DNA of 64,000 bases from Streptomyces sp. NBC_00273 (GCF_036178145.1 NZ_CP108067.1:5270001-5334000); one strand, 5' to 3'. Counted from the stretch's first letter, positions 43,408 to 52,816 are shown. A program made the numbers and translations. Notes: generated from the sequence alone by a model not told the origin.

Positions 43408-44346
43408 TCATGCACCGCGACGGGTGTGCGAGCCCGCTTGAGGGCTGGCTCGGGGAAGATCCGCGCCGGGGCGCGGGGTGCCGTGGAACACCTGGGCGGT
43501 GTGCCAAGAGCGGTGGTGCGGCGCCACCGGGCGGACGCCGGGCTGTGGGCCGATGAGCGGGCGGCCCGAGAGGGCTATGACGTGCTCGCGGGCCGCGGGG
43601 CTGTGCCCGACGAAGCGCTGTGAGACGAGGATGCGGTGGCCGTCACCCACACCGAGGACACCCTTGTCGAAGAGCTTGTGGTGCAGTGAGCACAGGCACA
43701 GGCCGTTGTCGACGTCATCCGGGCCGTCGAACGCCCACCAGCGCACGTGCGCGGCCTCCAGCCCGACCGGGACCGCCCCGATCCGGCCGTCGTAACCGCA
43801 GAAGGCGCACTGGTACTCGTAAGCCGTCAGCACCAGCTCCCGCATCCGCCGGTCCCTCGACCGCCGTGCTGACGACGGCCGCCCGGTCTCCGCCGGCTCC
43901 AGCTCCAGTCCGACCGCTTCGCACAGGTCGCCGTGCAGGGAGGGCGGGAAGTGCAGGTCGAGCAGTACGCGCGCCATCCGGCCCAATAGCGAAGGCTCCC
44001 GCCGCAGTGCCGTCCGCAGCTCCGGAGCCAGCCGCCCCGCAGCCCCGGTCGCCCGCAGCTCGCGCACCGCGCTGCCGGGACTGCCGAGTCCGTCCTGGGT
44101 GCGCACTTCCCAGACCCCGTCGCTGGTCAGATGGTGGAAGGGGTAGGCGGGCGTCGTCTTGTTGGGCGGACCGTACTCGGCCAGCAGCCGCTGCAGTTCC
44201 TCTTCCACCGCGCTGTAGATCAGCTCGCCGTCGGCGTCCTGTTGGAACCGGCCGAGGGCGTAGAGGAAGAGCAGCGGCTTGTGCGGAGCGCGGGCACCGC
44301 CCTTGGTCCACTGCCGCAGTGTCGCGGTCCGCTCCAGCCAGTCCAT
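43408..44346 (-). CDS. HNH restriction endonuclease with sulfur-binding-type domain (probable phosphorothioate-DNA-specific, type IV)
   Basis: The 312-residue product has an N-terminal domain (about 1-150; TLRQWTKGGARAPHKPLLFLYALGRFQQ then YPFHHLTSDGVWEV) resembling the sulfur-binding domain of ScoMcrA-type enzymes, and a C-terminal HNH nuclease: Cys180/Cys183 (YQCAFCGYDG), His200 (LEAAHVRWW), Asn214 (DDVDNGLCLCSLHHKLFD) and His222/His223. The WHTAQVFHG end also fits that family. Such enzymes cut DNA carrying phosphorothioate marks made by Dnd systems. No dnd genes are present here, as expected for a type IV barrier. ATG 44346. Confidence 0.8.
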   Translation of the reverse strand: MDWLERTATLRQWTKGGARAPHKPLLFLYALGRFQQDADGELIYSAVEEELQRLLAEYGPPNKTTPAYPFHHLTSDGVWEVRTQDGLGSPGSAVRELRATGAAGRLAPELRTALRREPSLLGRMARVLLDLHFPPSLHGDLCEAVGLELEPAETGRPSSARRSRDRRMRELVLTAYEYQCAFCGYDGRIGAVPVGLEAAHVRWWAFDGPDDVDNGLCLCSLHHKLFDKGVLGVGDGHRILVSQRFVGHSPAAREHVIALSGRPLIGPQPGVRPVAPHHRSWHTAQVFHGTPRPGADLPRASPQAGSHTRRGA

Positions 44347-44921
44347 GACCGGCGATCGTAGTCCGAAGCGAACGAGACCAAACCTGAGACCGGGTCTTCG
44401 TCTCGAAGTCGTGGTCACAGTGCAGGAGGGTGAGCCCCTGCAACTCGGCGGTCGCGGCGGCCGAAGCGCAGCCTCATGTCCTCGATGCCGCGTGCCCGGT
44501 CGGCGGACGACCGGGCACCGTAGAGGAATCGAACGCGCCCTCATCGGCCGCGGCCTATGGAATCAGCTGTGTCTCCGATGGTTCATCGACGTCACGGGTT
44601 CAGACCGACATGACGCCGTGGATCCGGGAGAGGGTGAAGACGCGTTCAACTGCTTCGCGTACCCGGAGACGATCTCCTCGGTGTCCTCTCCCGAGCCGAG
44701 AGTCGGCGAACGGGCGATACCAGGCCACCAGCGGCCCCGGGTCGCCGACAGCGAGCGTGCCGAACCAGAGCAGGTCCCTCCCGGGGGACGGCATCGCGCG
44801 GGCGATGTCACCCACGGACGGCCAGGAATCTCCCGATCGCGGCGCAAGGCCGGGACGGTACGAAAGATCGGCCGGCAGTGGACCGAGCCCCACACGATCG
44901 GGAACCGAGACGGGGCAAGCG
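44347..44921. other. Gene-free stretch with possible decayed coding sequence
   Basis: No convincing gene is seen between the HNH gene and tRNA-Ser. On the minus strand about 44603-44860 reads like protein (PSVGDIARAMPSPGRDLLWF, then GTLAVGDPGPLVAWYRPFADSRLG, then EAVERVFTLSRIHGVMSV), but the frame lacks its own start and only extends upstream through the tRNA. It may be a truncated or frameshifted gene. Confidence 0.35.
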
Positions 44922-44951
44922 AAAGGCCCCGCTGCGAGCAGCGGGGCCTTT
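44922..44951 (-). terminator. Hairpin terminator of tRNA-Ser(GGA)
   Basis: A 13-bp stem AAAGGCCCCGCTG / CAGCGGGGCCTTT closes a 4-base loop; read on the minus strand it follows the tRNA by 26 bases and ends in TTT. Confidence 0.8.
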
Positions 44952-44977
44952 CGACAACGTGCCCGGTGAGGCACTGG

Positions 44978-45062
44978 CGGAGGATACGAGATTCGAACTC
45001 GTGAGGGGTTGCCCCCAACACGCTTTCCAAGCGTGCGCCCTAGGCCACTAGGCGAATCCTCC
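44978..45062 (-). tRNA. tRNA-Ser (anticodon GGA)
   Basis: This is an 85-nt class-II tRNA on the minus strand: acceptor GGAGGAT pairs with ATCCTCC, discriminator G, anticodon GGA in CTTGGAAAG, a long variable arm and T-arm AGTTCGAATCT. Confidence 0.95.
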
Positions 45063-45166
45063 GCGGCAAACAATACAAGACGTTGAGGGGTGCTCGCGAA
45101 CGTGATCGTCGGGCGGAGGGCAGGTCGGGGTCCGGCTCGATTCCGGGGCCCTCCATCCGCTAGGGT

Positions 45167-45262
45167 GGGGCCAGCCCCTCACGTGGCGCTATCTCACCCA
45201 ACTCCCCCAGGGCCGGAAGGCAGCAAGGGTAAGTGGGCTCTGGCGGGTGCGTGGGGGGCGCT
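45167..45262 (+). ncRNA. ffs: Signal recognition particle RNA (bacterial small type)
   Basis: The SRP RNA apex is present: CAGGGCCGGAAGGCAGCAAG with the GGAA tetraloop and the asymmetric AGCAAGG loop around 45210-45230. GCCCCTCACG (45174-45183) pairs with CGTGGGGGGC (45250-45259) to close the rod. Its position directly upstream of dnaX is the usual one in Actinobacteria. Exact ends are estimated; TAGGGT at 45161 could be the -10 element. Confidence 0.88.
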
Positions 45263-45345
45263 TTGCGTTCCGGGCGCCGTGCGGGATTCCCTGGAGTGGC
45301 TTCGGCGGGCCGCTGATGTCGGTGGGCCCGGATAACCTCGTATAC

Positions 45346-47523
45346 GTGTCGTCCCTTGCGCTGTACCGCCGCTATCGTCCCGAGTCGTTCGCCGAGGTCA
45401 TCGGGCAGGAGCATGTCACTGCCCCGCTGATGCAGGCCCTGCGGAACAACCGGGTCAATCACGCGTACCTGTTCAGCGGGCCGCGCGGCTGCGGCAAGAC
45501 CACCAGCGCGCGCATCCTCGCCCGGTGTCTGAACTGTGAGCAGGGTCCCACCCCCACCCCCTGCGGGGAGTGCCAGTCCTGCCGGGACCTGGCCAGGAAC
45601 GGGCCGGGGTCCATCGACGTCATCGAGATCGACGCCGCCTCGCACGGTGGTGTGGACGACGCCCGTGACCTGCGCGAGAAGGCCTTCTTCGGGCCGGCGT
45701 CCAGCCGCTACAAGATCTACATCATCGACGAGGCCCACATGGTCACCTCGGCGGGCTTCAACGCCCTGCTGAAGGTGGTCGAGGAGCCGCCGGAGCACCT
45801 CAAGTTCATCTTCGCCACCACGGAGCCGGAGAAGGTGATCGGGACCATCCGGTCCAGGACGCACCACTATCCCTTCAGGCTCGTGCCGCCCGGCACGCTG
45901 CGGGAGTACCTGGGCGAGGTCTGCGGGCGCGAGGGCGCCAAGGTCGAGGACGGCGTGCTGCCGCTGGTCGTGCGCGCCGGCGCCGGGTCCGTGCGCGACT
46001 CGATGTCCGTCATGGACCAGCTGCTCGCCGGCGCCGCCGACGACGGTGTGACGTATGCCATGGCCACTTCGCTGCTCGGCTACACCGACGGCTCGCTGCT
46101 CGACTCCGTCGTCGACGCCTTCGCCGCCGGGGACGGGGCGGCCGCGTTCGAGGTCGTCGACCGGGTCGTCGAGGGCGGGAACGACCCGCGCCGGTTCGTC
46201 GCCGACCTGCTGGAGCGGCTGCGCGACCTGGTGATCCTGGCCGCCGTGCCGGACGCCGGGGAGAAGGGGCTGATCGACGCCCCCGCCGATGTCGTGGAGC
46301 GGATGCAGGCCCAGGCGTCCGTGTTCGGGGCCGCCGAGCTGTCGCGCGCCGCCGACCTGGTCAACGCCGGGCTCACCGAGATGCGGGGCGCGACCTCGCC
46401 GCGGCTGCAGCTGGAGCTGATCTGCGCCCGGGTGCTGCTGCCCGCCGCCTTCGACGACGAGCGGTCCTTCCAGGCCCGGCTGGACCGGCTGGAGCGCAGC
46501 GGCCCGCCCGCCGCCGCGGCCTTCGCCGCGCCGCCGGCCGCCGCGCCCGCCATGGGTTACGTGCCCGGGCCCGAGGCCCACGCCATGGCGCCCGCCGGTC
46601 CCGGTGGGGGCGCGGCCGCCGCGCGCGCCGCCGCTCCCGCGCCCGCCCCGGTGCAGGCTCCCGAGCCGGCCCAGGCCGCCCCGGCCCCCGCACCCGCTGC
46701 CGCTCCCGCACCGACCCCCGCCCCCGCCCCTGCCCCTGCCCCCGCCCCCGGCGCCTGGCCGGGAGCCGCGCAGCCCGGGAGCGGCGCGCCCGGTGCCTGG
46801 CCCGGAGCGGCGGCACCGGCCGCCGCGGGTGCCTGGCCCGGCGCGGCCGCGTCCGCCCCGGCCCCCGCACCCGCCGCCCCGGCCGCCGCCCCCGCCCCGG
46901 TCGCCGCGGCCCCCGCGCCCTCCCCCGGCATGGCCGCCGGAGCCGGGCAGGTGCAGGCGATGTGGCCCGGCGTGCTGGAGGCGGTCAAGAACCGCCGCCG
47001 CTTCACCTGGATCCTGCTCAGCCAGAACGCCCAGGTCACCGGCTTCGACGGGACCACCCTCCAGCTGGGCTTCCCCAATGTCGGGGCCCGCGACAACTTC
47101 GCCAGCAGCGGCAGCGAGGACGTCCTGAAGGCGGTCCTGGCCGAGCAGTTCCAGGTCAACTGGAAGATCGAGGCCGTCGTCGGCGGCGGATCCCCGGCAC
47201 CGGTCCCGACCTCCTCGTACGGCTCCTCGTATGGGGCCCCGGCCGCGCCCGCCCCCGCCTACAGCCCGCCGCCGGCCCCGGCGCAGCAGCAGGCCGCCGC
47301 CCCGCAGGCCCCGCCCGCCCCGCAGTACGCGCCGCAGCAGCCGTCCCCGCAGTCGGCTCCCGCACCGCAGCCCCCCGTACAGCAGGCGCCCCCGCCCGTC
47401 GCCCCCGAGGACGACTTCGCCGAGGAGGACGACCCCGACCTCGTCGAGAGCGCGCTGACCGGACACGACCTGATCGTGCGCGAGCTCGGAGCCACCGTTG
47501 TGGAGGAATACACAAACGAGTAG
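45346..47523 (+). CDS. dnaX: DNA polymerase III subunits gamma and tau
   Basis: The 725-residue product is the clamp-loader ATPase: SSLALYRRYRPESFAEVIGQEHV start, Walker A GPRGCGKTTS (about 43-52), zinc cysteines in CLNCEQGPTPTPCGECQSC (about 61-79), DEAH near 125 and the sensor-1 region FATTEPEKV. AAA+ domains I-III run to about 390; a Pro/Ala-rich linker (about 390-530) follows and the tau-type region (MWPGVLEAVKNRRRFTWILLSQNAQV) is near 540-600. GTG 45346 gives the conserved N-terminus; ATG 45316 would add ten residues. No slippage heptamer for gamma was noted. Confidence 0.95.
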   Translation: MSSLALYRRYRPESFAEVIGQEHVTAPLMQALRNNRVNHAYLFSGPRGCGKTTSARILARCLNCEQGPTPTPCGECQSCRDLARNGPGSIDVIEIDAASHGGVDDARDLREKAFFGPASSRYKIYIIDEAHMVTSAGFNALLKVVEEPPEHLKFIFATTEPEKVIGTIRSRTHHYPFRLVPPGTLREYLGEVCGREGAKVEDGVLPLVVRAGAGSVRDSMSVMDQLLAGAADDGVTYAMATSLLGYTDGSLLDSVVDAFAAGDGAAAFEVVDRVVEGGNDPRRFVADLLERLRDLVILAAVPDAGEKGLIDAPADVVERMQAQASVFGAAELSRAADLVNAGLTEMRGATSPRLQLELICARVLLPAAFDDERSFQARLDRLERSGPPAAAAFAAPPAAAPAMGYVPGPEAHAMAPAGPGGGAAAARAAAPAPAPVQAPEPAQAAPAPAPAAAPAPTPAPAPAPAPAPGAWPGAAQPGSGAPGAWPGAAAPAAAGAWPGAAASAPAPAPAAPAAAPAPVAAAPAPSPGMAAGAGQVQAMWPGVLEAVKNRRRFTWILLSQNAQVTGFDGTTLQLGFPNVGARDNFASSGSEDVLKAVLAEQFQVNWKIEAVVGGGSPAPVPTSSYGSSYGAPAAPAPAYSPPPAPAQQQAAAPQAPPAPQYAPQQPSPQSAPAPQPPVQQAPPPVAPEDDFAEEDDPDLVESALTGHDLIVRELGATVVEEYTNE

Positions 47524-47583
47524 CCGGCCCTGATTGGGTGGCCGCACGAAGACGACCGCTCGGTCCCGGCTAGGCTGAGCAGC

Positions 47584-48837
47584 GTGAAGGTCCTCGTCAT
47601 CGGCGGCGGCGCCCGCGAACATGCCCTGTGCCGCTCTCTGTCCCTCGACTCCGCCGTCTCCGCGCTGTACTGCGCTCCCGGCAACGCCGGCATCGCCGAG
47701 GTGGCCGAGCTCCGCCCGGTCGACGCCCTCGACGGCGCTGCCGTCGCCGCTCTCGCCACCGAACTCGAAGCCGACCTGGTCGTCGTCGGCCCGGAGGCCC
47801 CGCTGGTCGCCGGCGTCGCCGACGCCGTGCGCGCCGTCGGGATCCCCGTCTTCGGCCCGTCGGCCGAGGCGGCGCAGCTCGAAGGCTCCAAGGCCTTCGC
47901 CAAGGACGTGATGGCCGCGGCCGGGGTCCCGACCGCGCGCAGCTACGTCTGCACCACTCCCGAAGAGGTGGACGAGGCCCTCGACGCCTTCGGCGCCCCG
48001 TACGTCGTCAAGGACGACGGCCTCGCCGCCGGCAAGGGCGTCGTGGTCACCGAGGACCTGGCCGCCGCCCGCGCGCACGCGCTCGGCTGCGACCGGGTGG
48101 TCATCGAGGAGTACCTCGACGGGCCCGAGGTCTCCCTCTTCGCCATCACCGACGGCGTCACCGTGGTCCCGCTCCAGCCGGCGCAGGACTTCAAGCGCGC
48201 CCTGGACGGCGACGAGGGCCCCAACACCGGCGGCATGGGCGCGTACTCCCCGCTGCCCTGGGCCGACCCGAAGCTGGTCGACGAGGTCATGGAGCTGGTC
48301 CTCCAGCCGACCGTCGACGAGCTCCGCCGCCGCGGCACCCCCTTCTCCGGGCTGCTCTACGCGGGCCTCGCGATCACCAGCCGCGGTACCCGCGTCATCG
48401 AGTTCAACGCGCGCTTCGGCGACCCCGAGACCCAGGTGGTCCTGGCCCGGTTGCGCACGCCGCTCGCAGGCGTGCTGCTGGGTGCCGCCAAGGGCACCCT
48501 GGACGCCGTACCCCCGCTGGTCTGGCGCGAGGACGCGGCCGTCACGGTGGTCATCGCCTCCCACAACTACCCCGAGACCCCCCGCACCGGGGACCCGATC
48601 GAGGGCCTGGCCGAGGTGGCCGCCGAGGACGGGCCGGACGCCTACGTGCTGCACGCCGGGACCCGGCACGAGGGCGACGCGGTGGTCAGCGCGGGTGGCC
48701 GTGTGCTGTCGGTGACGGCGACCGGTTCCGACCTGGCGCAGGCGCGCGAGAAGGCGTATAAGGCGGTGGCGCGCATCCGTCTCGACGGCTCGCAGCACCG
48801 TACGGATATTGCGGCCAAGGCGGCCGAGGGCCGCTGA
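47584..48837 (+). CDS. purD: Phosphoribosylamine-glycine ligase (GAR synthetase)
   Basis: The 417-residue product catalyses the second step of purine synthesis, joining glycine to phosphoribosylamine with ATP. Motifs: [17 protein letters not shown] start, [14 protein letters not shown]-grasp [16 protein letters not shown] near 140, [15 protein letters not shown] near 213, and [11 protein letters not shown] near 280. GTG 47584 gives the conserved start. It lies 60 bases after dnaX and may be co-transcribed with it. Confidence 0.96.
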   Translation: MKVLVIGGGAREHALCRSLSLDSAVSALYCAPGNAGIAEVAELRPVDALDGAAVAALATELEADLVVVGPEAPLVAGVADAVRAVGIPVFGPSAEAAQLEGSKAFAKDVMAAAGVPTARSYVCTTPEEVDEALDAFGAPYVVKDDGLAAGKGVVVTEDLAAARAHALGCDRVVIEEYLDGPEVSLFAITDGVTVVPLQPAQDFKRALDGDEGPNTGGMGAYSPLPWADPKLVDEVMELVLQPTVDELRRRGTPFSGLLYAGLAITSRGTRVIEFNARFGDPETQVVLARLRTPLAGVLLGAAKGTLDAVPPLVWREDAAVTVVIASHNYPETPRTGDPIEGLAEVAAEDGPDAYVLHAGTRHEGDAVVSAGGRVLSVTATGSDLAQAREKAYKAVARIRLDGSQHRTDIAAKAAEGR

Positions 48838-48853
48838 CCAGCGGCTCCGCAGA

Positions 48854-48895
48854 CCCGCGGGCCCGGTGCGCATCTCGTGCGCCCGGGCCCGCGGG
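48854..48895 (+). terminator. Hairpin terminator after purD
   Basis: CCCGCGGGCCCGG (48854-48866) pairs with CCGGGCCCGCGGG (48883-48895), with TGCGC and GCGCA-type pairing in the loop. It lies 17 bases past the stop codon. The gap 48896-49124 shows nothing else. Confidence 0.75.
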
Positions 48896-49124
48896 CGTGT
48901 CCGCGTGCGACTGCATCCGGCCGCGTTCGAACGCATCCAGCTTTACCCAAAGCCATTCCATCGGGTGATCGTCCTGCGGTCTGCCTGACTCCCGCGCGTG
49001 CCCCAACTAGGGTGCGGCGCAAGCATTCCGGCACTTGGCCCACCGGCATTGCGATGTCAGTGGCGGGTGTCACAGTGGGGGAGTGAGCAACGTCGCCGCA
49101 GGGCAGAGGGGGTGAGGTCCGGCC

Positions 49125-50951
49125 GTGTCCGGAACGGGTTCGATCATGGAAGCGGGTGCACCGTCCGCGCGGTCCCGCGCTTTGGCCGTGCTGCGCGTGC
49201 GCAGCCGGGCCTTGGCCGTCGGGCTGCTGCCCGCCGCCCTCGCGGTGGTCCTGGTGGCCGCCCGGGCGACGGGCCGGCTGGCCGGTGGGCCCTGGCCCGC
49301 GGTGACCCTCGTCGTGTGCGTGGTCGCTGCGATCGTGCTGCTCGTCGGCGGCGCCTTCGCCGCGGTGGTGCTGCGGGCGAGCCCCGCCGTGACGCCGACG
49401 GTGCCCCTCTCGGAGGCCGCGGCGCCCGATCTCTACCGGCTGGTGCGGGACCTGGCCGACCGGATGGACGTGCCGCCGCCCTCCGCGATAGCCCTGACGC
49501 CGGACTGCGACAGCTGGCTGGAGGACCGCAGCCACGCGGCCCACCGCCGCGGCGCCGCCCGCGTGTTCGGAGCCGAGGCCGGAGCCGTCGGGCCGGAGTC
49601 CGAGCCGGGCGCGGCCCCGGTGCTGGTGATCGGCTCGCCCTTCCTGTGGTGGATGCGGGTCGCCGAGCTACGGGCGGTCCTCGCGCCCGTCGTCGCCGGT
49701 ACGGGCCCTTCCGCGCACCCGGACATAGCCGACGCGCGCGGCTTCGTACGCGGCCTGGACGCGGCCGTGGACGTGGGCGGCCGGCGCGGCCTCGGCTGGA
49801 TCGCCCCGCCGGCCCGGCTGCTGCTGCGGCTGTGCCGGACGGACGCCGCCGAGATGGAGCGCGGGGTGGCCGCGGCCGCCTCGGAGCGTGCACAGGGTGT
49901 GGACTACGGGCTGCGCATCGTCGCCCAGGAGCAGGTCGGCCTGGCCTACGCGGGCTGGGACCGGCTGCTGACCCGGGTCGCGCTGCCCGCCTGGCGGATG
50001 GGCCGCTGGCCGGCGCACCTCGACGCCGGGGTGGTCTCCGCGCTGACCGAGCTCTCCCGGCGGGACCGGCTGGCCGAGGGGTTCACCTCGCGGCTGGGCG
50101 AGCGCCCCGCCTGCGACCTGCTGGAGCAGCCCGGGCTGATCGACGAGGCGACCTCGCTGCTGGCCGCGCGGCTCTTCCACGGAGGTCCGGCCGAGGCCGG
50201 ACCGGGCTGGTCCCCGGTGGACTGGGCGGCGTATCCGGAGGAGGTCGTGGACCGCAAGTGGCGGACGGAGGCGGCCCGCCTGCACGCGGCGCTGGACGCC
50301 CTGGCCGTCCCGGCGGGGCTGCCCGGGGGCCCTTCCGGCTCCCCCGCACCGGCCGCACCGGCCCCTACGGCCGCCCCCGCGACCCCTGCCGCCCCGAGCG
50401 GCTCCGCCGGACCCGCCGCCCGCCCCGGCTCCTCGGGAGCGGCCGGAGCGGCCGGAGCAGCGGGCCCCGCCACGCTCGCGGCCGCCGACTCGTCCTCCCC
50501 CGGCGCGGACGCCTTCGCCGGGCCGACCCTGGAGCGGGTGCTGGGTTACCTCACCGACCTCGGCGGCGAGGGCGCGGCCGGCGAGGCGCTGGCCGGCCGG
50601 ATCACCGGTGAGCTGGCCCGCGAGGAGCGGGCCGCCGGACCGGCCGCCCGGGCCGGGAAGGCGCGCGGCGCGGACGCCGTCCCGCTGTTCCCGCTCCAGC
50701 CGCCGCGCAGCGGCCGGGACCTGCTGGCCGACCACGTCACGGCGATGGTGTGCTGTGCGGCCGTGGACTCGGCCGGGGCCACCCCCGGGCTGGACTGGCT
50801 CGACGGGCCGGTCCTGCTGGTGGGCGGCGACCGCCGTTCCGACCTGGCGCCGCGCGTGCTGTGCCTGATCGAGGAGGGGAATCCGGAGCCGCTGCGGGAT
50901 TGGCTCTCGGCCCTCGGCGTCCGCCCGGAGAAGCCGGTCCGCCTGGTCTGA
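49125..50951 (+). CDS. Membrane protein resembling M48 metallopeptidases but lacking the HExxH site
   Basis: The 608-residue product has two N-terminal membrane helices (about 30-50 and 60-85), then an M48/HtpX-like layout: PDLYRLVRDLADRMDVPPPSAIAL near 105-128, PVLVIGSPFLWWMRVAELRAVLAPVVAGT near 165-193. In active M48 enzymes the last stretch is LRAVLAHELAH; here the HExxH positions read PVVAG, so it cannot bind catalytic zinc. A helical region and a Pro/Ala/Gly-rich linker (about 400-465) lead to a C-terminal domain (about 465-605). Probably a structural or regulatory relative. GTG 49125. Confidence 0.7.
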   Translation: MSGTGSIMEAGAPSARSRALAVLRVRSRALAVGLLPAALAVVLVAARATGRLAGGPWPAVTLVVCVVAAIVLLVGGAFAAVVLRASPAVTPTVPLSEAAAPDLYRLVRDLADRMDVPPPSAIALTPDCDSWLEDRSHAAHRRGAARVFGAEAGAVGPESEPGAAPVLVIGSPFLWWMRVAELRAVLAPVVAGTGPSAHPDIADARGFVRGLDAAVDVGGRRGLGWIAPPARLLLRLCRTDAAEMERGVAAAASERAQGVDYGLRIVAQEQVGLAYAGWDRLLTRVALPAWRMGRWPAHLDAGVVSALTELSRRDRLAEGFTSRLGERPACDLLEQPGLIDEATSLLAARLFHGGPAEAGPGWSPVDWAAYPEEVVDRKWRTEAARLHAALDALAVPAGLPGGPSGSPAPAAPAPTAAPATPAAPSGSAGPAARPGSSGAAGAAGAAGPATLAAADSSSPGADAFAGPTLERVLGYLTDLGGEGAAGEALAGRITGELAREERAAGPAARAGKARGADAVPLFPLQPPRSGRDLLADHVTAMVCCAAVDSAGATPGLDWLDGPVLLVGGDRRSDLAPRVLCLIEEGNPEPLRDWLSALGVRPEKPVRLV

Positions 50952-51194
50952 GGCGGGCCGAGGAGAGCCGCCCCGGGGAGCCGTAAGGCTCGTACGAGCA
51001 ACCGGATGTCAATGTTCCGATCACGTCAATTCGCGACGAACAGTGACGGACTGCGTGCGTTATGTGATGTGCTGGGACCGGTCGCGGCTGGACGTCCCGA
51101 GGCGGGCGCCGAGAAACACCGCCTCAGCTCAGCCAGGAGCCGCGCACCGAGGCGATGTAGGCCCGTTCGGGGGGATCGAGGGAGGGGAGCGGTC

Positions 51195-52682
51195 ATGGGT
51201 GCGGACCAGATCCGTCGTTGGGAGTCAGGTGCGCTCGCGCACGCGGTGTCCGACCCCTTCGGGCAGGGCCCCCTGCCCTGGTTCCGGGGCAGTGAGCTCT
51301 ACTTCGACGACACCGGCCAGGTCGTGCCCTGGTACGTGGACCCGGCCGCCGCGGCCGCCGGCACCGGCCAGATCCCCCGCGCCCGCGGCAACGGCGGTCC
51401 CCGCACCGCCGACGACGTGCACCGCCAGATCAAGGGCTTCGCCTCCACCGGCGGCGTGGCCCCCGGTGAGGCCATCGACTTCCACATCACCGTCGACCCG
51501 CCCCAGCAGTTCTCCGTCGACGTCTACCGGATCGGCCACTACGGCGGCGACGGAGCCTCCAAGATCACCACCAGCCCCCGGCTCTCCGGCATCGTCCAGC
51601 CGGCCCCGCTCGCCGCCGACCGCACCGTTTCCTGCCACCACTGGTGGCTGTCCTGGCGCCTCCAAGTGCCCTCCTACTGGAGCGTCGGCGCGTACGTCGC
51701 CGTCCTCACCACCGCCGACGGCTACCGCTCCCACATCCCCTTCACGGTCCGCGACGACCACCCCGCCGACCTCCTGCTCCTGCTCCCCGACATCACCTGG
51801 CAGGCCTACAACCTCTATCCGGAGGACGGCCGCAGCGGCGCCAGCCTCTACCACGCCTGGGACGAGGAGGGCCGGCTGCTCGGCGAGCAGGACGCCGCCG
51901 TCACCGTGTCCTTCGACCGCCCCTACGCGGGCGCCGGCCTGCCCCTGCACGTCGGCCACGCCTACGACTTCATCCGCTGGGCCGAGCGCTACGGCTACGA
52001 CATCGCCTACGCCGACACCCGCGACCTGCACGCCGGCCGCGTCGACCCGACCCGCTACCGCGGCCTGGTCTTCCCCGGCCACGACGAGTACTGGTCGGCC
52101 CCCATGCGCCGCACCGTCGAGCGCGCCCGCCGGCACGGCACCTCGCTCGTCTTCCTCTCCGCCAACACCATGTACTGGCAGGTCGAGCTCGGCCCGTCGC
52201 CCTCCGGGGTCGCCGACCGGCTCCTGACCTGCCGAAAACGGCGCGGCCCGGGCCGCCCCAGCCTGTGGCGCGAGGTCGACCGCCCGGAGCAGCAGCTGCT
52301 CGGCATCCAGTACGCGGGCCGGGTCCCCGAACCCGCGCCGCTGATCGTGCGCAACGCCACCCACTGGCTCTGGGACTCCACCGGCGCGGGCGAGAACGAC
52401 GAGCTGCCCGGCCTGGTCGCGGGTGAGGCCGACCGCTACTTCCCGCGCACCCAGCTCCCCGAGCACCAGGACCGGATCCTGCTGGCGCACTCCCCGTACC
52501 TCGACAGCGAGGGCCACCGCCGCCACCAGGAGACCTCCCTCTACCGGGCGCCCAGCGGAGCGCTGGTCTTCGCGTCCGGCACGTTCGCCTGGTCCCCGGC
52601 CCTCGACCGCCCCGGCCACGTCGACGAGCGCGTGCAGCGGGCCACGGCCAATCTCCTCGACCGGATCTGCAAGCACGACTGA
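51195..52682 (+). CDS. N,N-dimethylformamidase beta-subunit-like protein
   Basis: The 495-residue product has an N-terminal beta-rich domain (about 60-190, with GEAIDFHITVDPPQQFSVDVYRIGHYGGDGA) and a C-terminal Rossmann-like, glutamine-amidotransferase-like domain containing GLVFPGHDEYWSAPMRRTVERARRHGTSLVFLSANTMYWQVEL (about 293-337), the signature of the large subunit of DMFase. The small subunit gene is absent and the actinobacterial family is uncharacterised, so amidase activity is doubtful. It has no clear signal peptide. ATG 51195 follows GGAGGGGAG. The 243-bp gap upstream is AT-richer and probably its promoter. Confidence 0.75.
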   Translation: MGADQIRRWESGALAHAVSDPFGQGPLPWFRGSELYFDDTGQVVPWYVDPAAAAAGTGQIPRARGNGGPRTADDVHRQIKGFASTGGVAPGEAIDFHITVDPPQQFSVDVYRIGHYGGDGASKITTSPRLSGIVQPAPLAADRTVSCHHWWLSWRLQVPSYWSVGAYVAVLTTADGYRSHIPFTVRDDHPADLLLLLPDITWQAYNLYPEDGRSGASLYHAWDEEGRLLGEQDAAVTVSFDRPYAGAGLPLHVGHAYDFIRWAERYGYDIAYADTRDLHAGRVDPTRYRGLVFPGHDEYWSAPMRRTVERARRHGTSLVFLSANTMYWQVELGPSPSGVADRLLTCRKRRGPGRPSLWREVDRPEQQLLGIQYAGRVPEPAPLIVRNATHWLWDSTGAGENDELPGLVAGEADRYFPRTQLPEHQDRILLAHSPYLDSEGHRRHQETSLYRAPSGALVFASGTFAWSPALDRPGHVDERVQRATANLLDRICKHD

Positions 52683-52704
52683 CCCACCGCGGACCCGGGG
52701 CCGA

Positions 52705-52758
52705 ACCACCCCCGTCTGCCGGACCACCCCCGTCTGCCGGACCACCCCCGTCCGCCGG
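52705..52758. repeat. Three 18-bp tandem repeats upstream of purC
   Basis: ACCACCCCCGTCTGCCGG occurs at 52705-52722 and 52723-52740 and, with one mismatch, at 52741-52758. They fill the gap between the DMFase-like gene and purC, so they lie in or near the purC promoter. Confidence 0.88.
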
Positions 52759-52816
52759 GGCGGGCCCGGTGCGGGAGAATCGGGGTGCGCTTCATACAGA
52801 TCTACAGGGAGACCCC

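Noticed and set aside
45160..48936. A 1258-residue open frame on the minus strand opposite dnaX and purD
   Set aside because: It is a high-GC shadow: low-complexity composition, no domain, and fully overlapped by two certain genes.
48896..49124. Search for a riboswitch or small RNA between purD and the M48-like gene
   Set aside because: Only the purD terminator hairpin is evident; no conserved motif was recognised.
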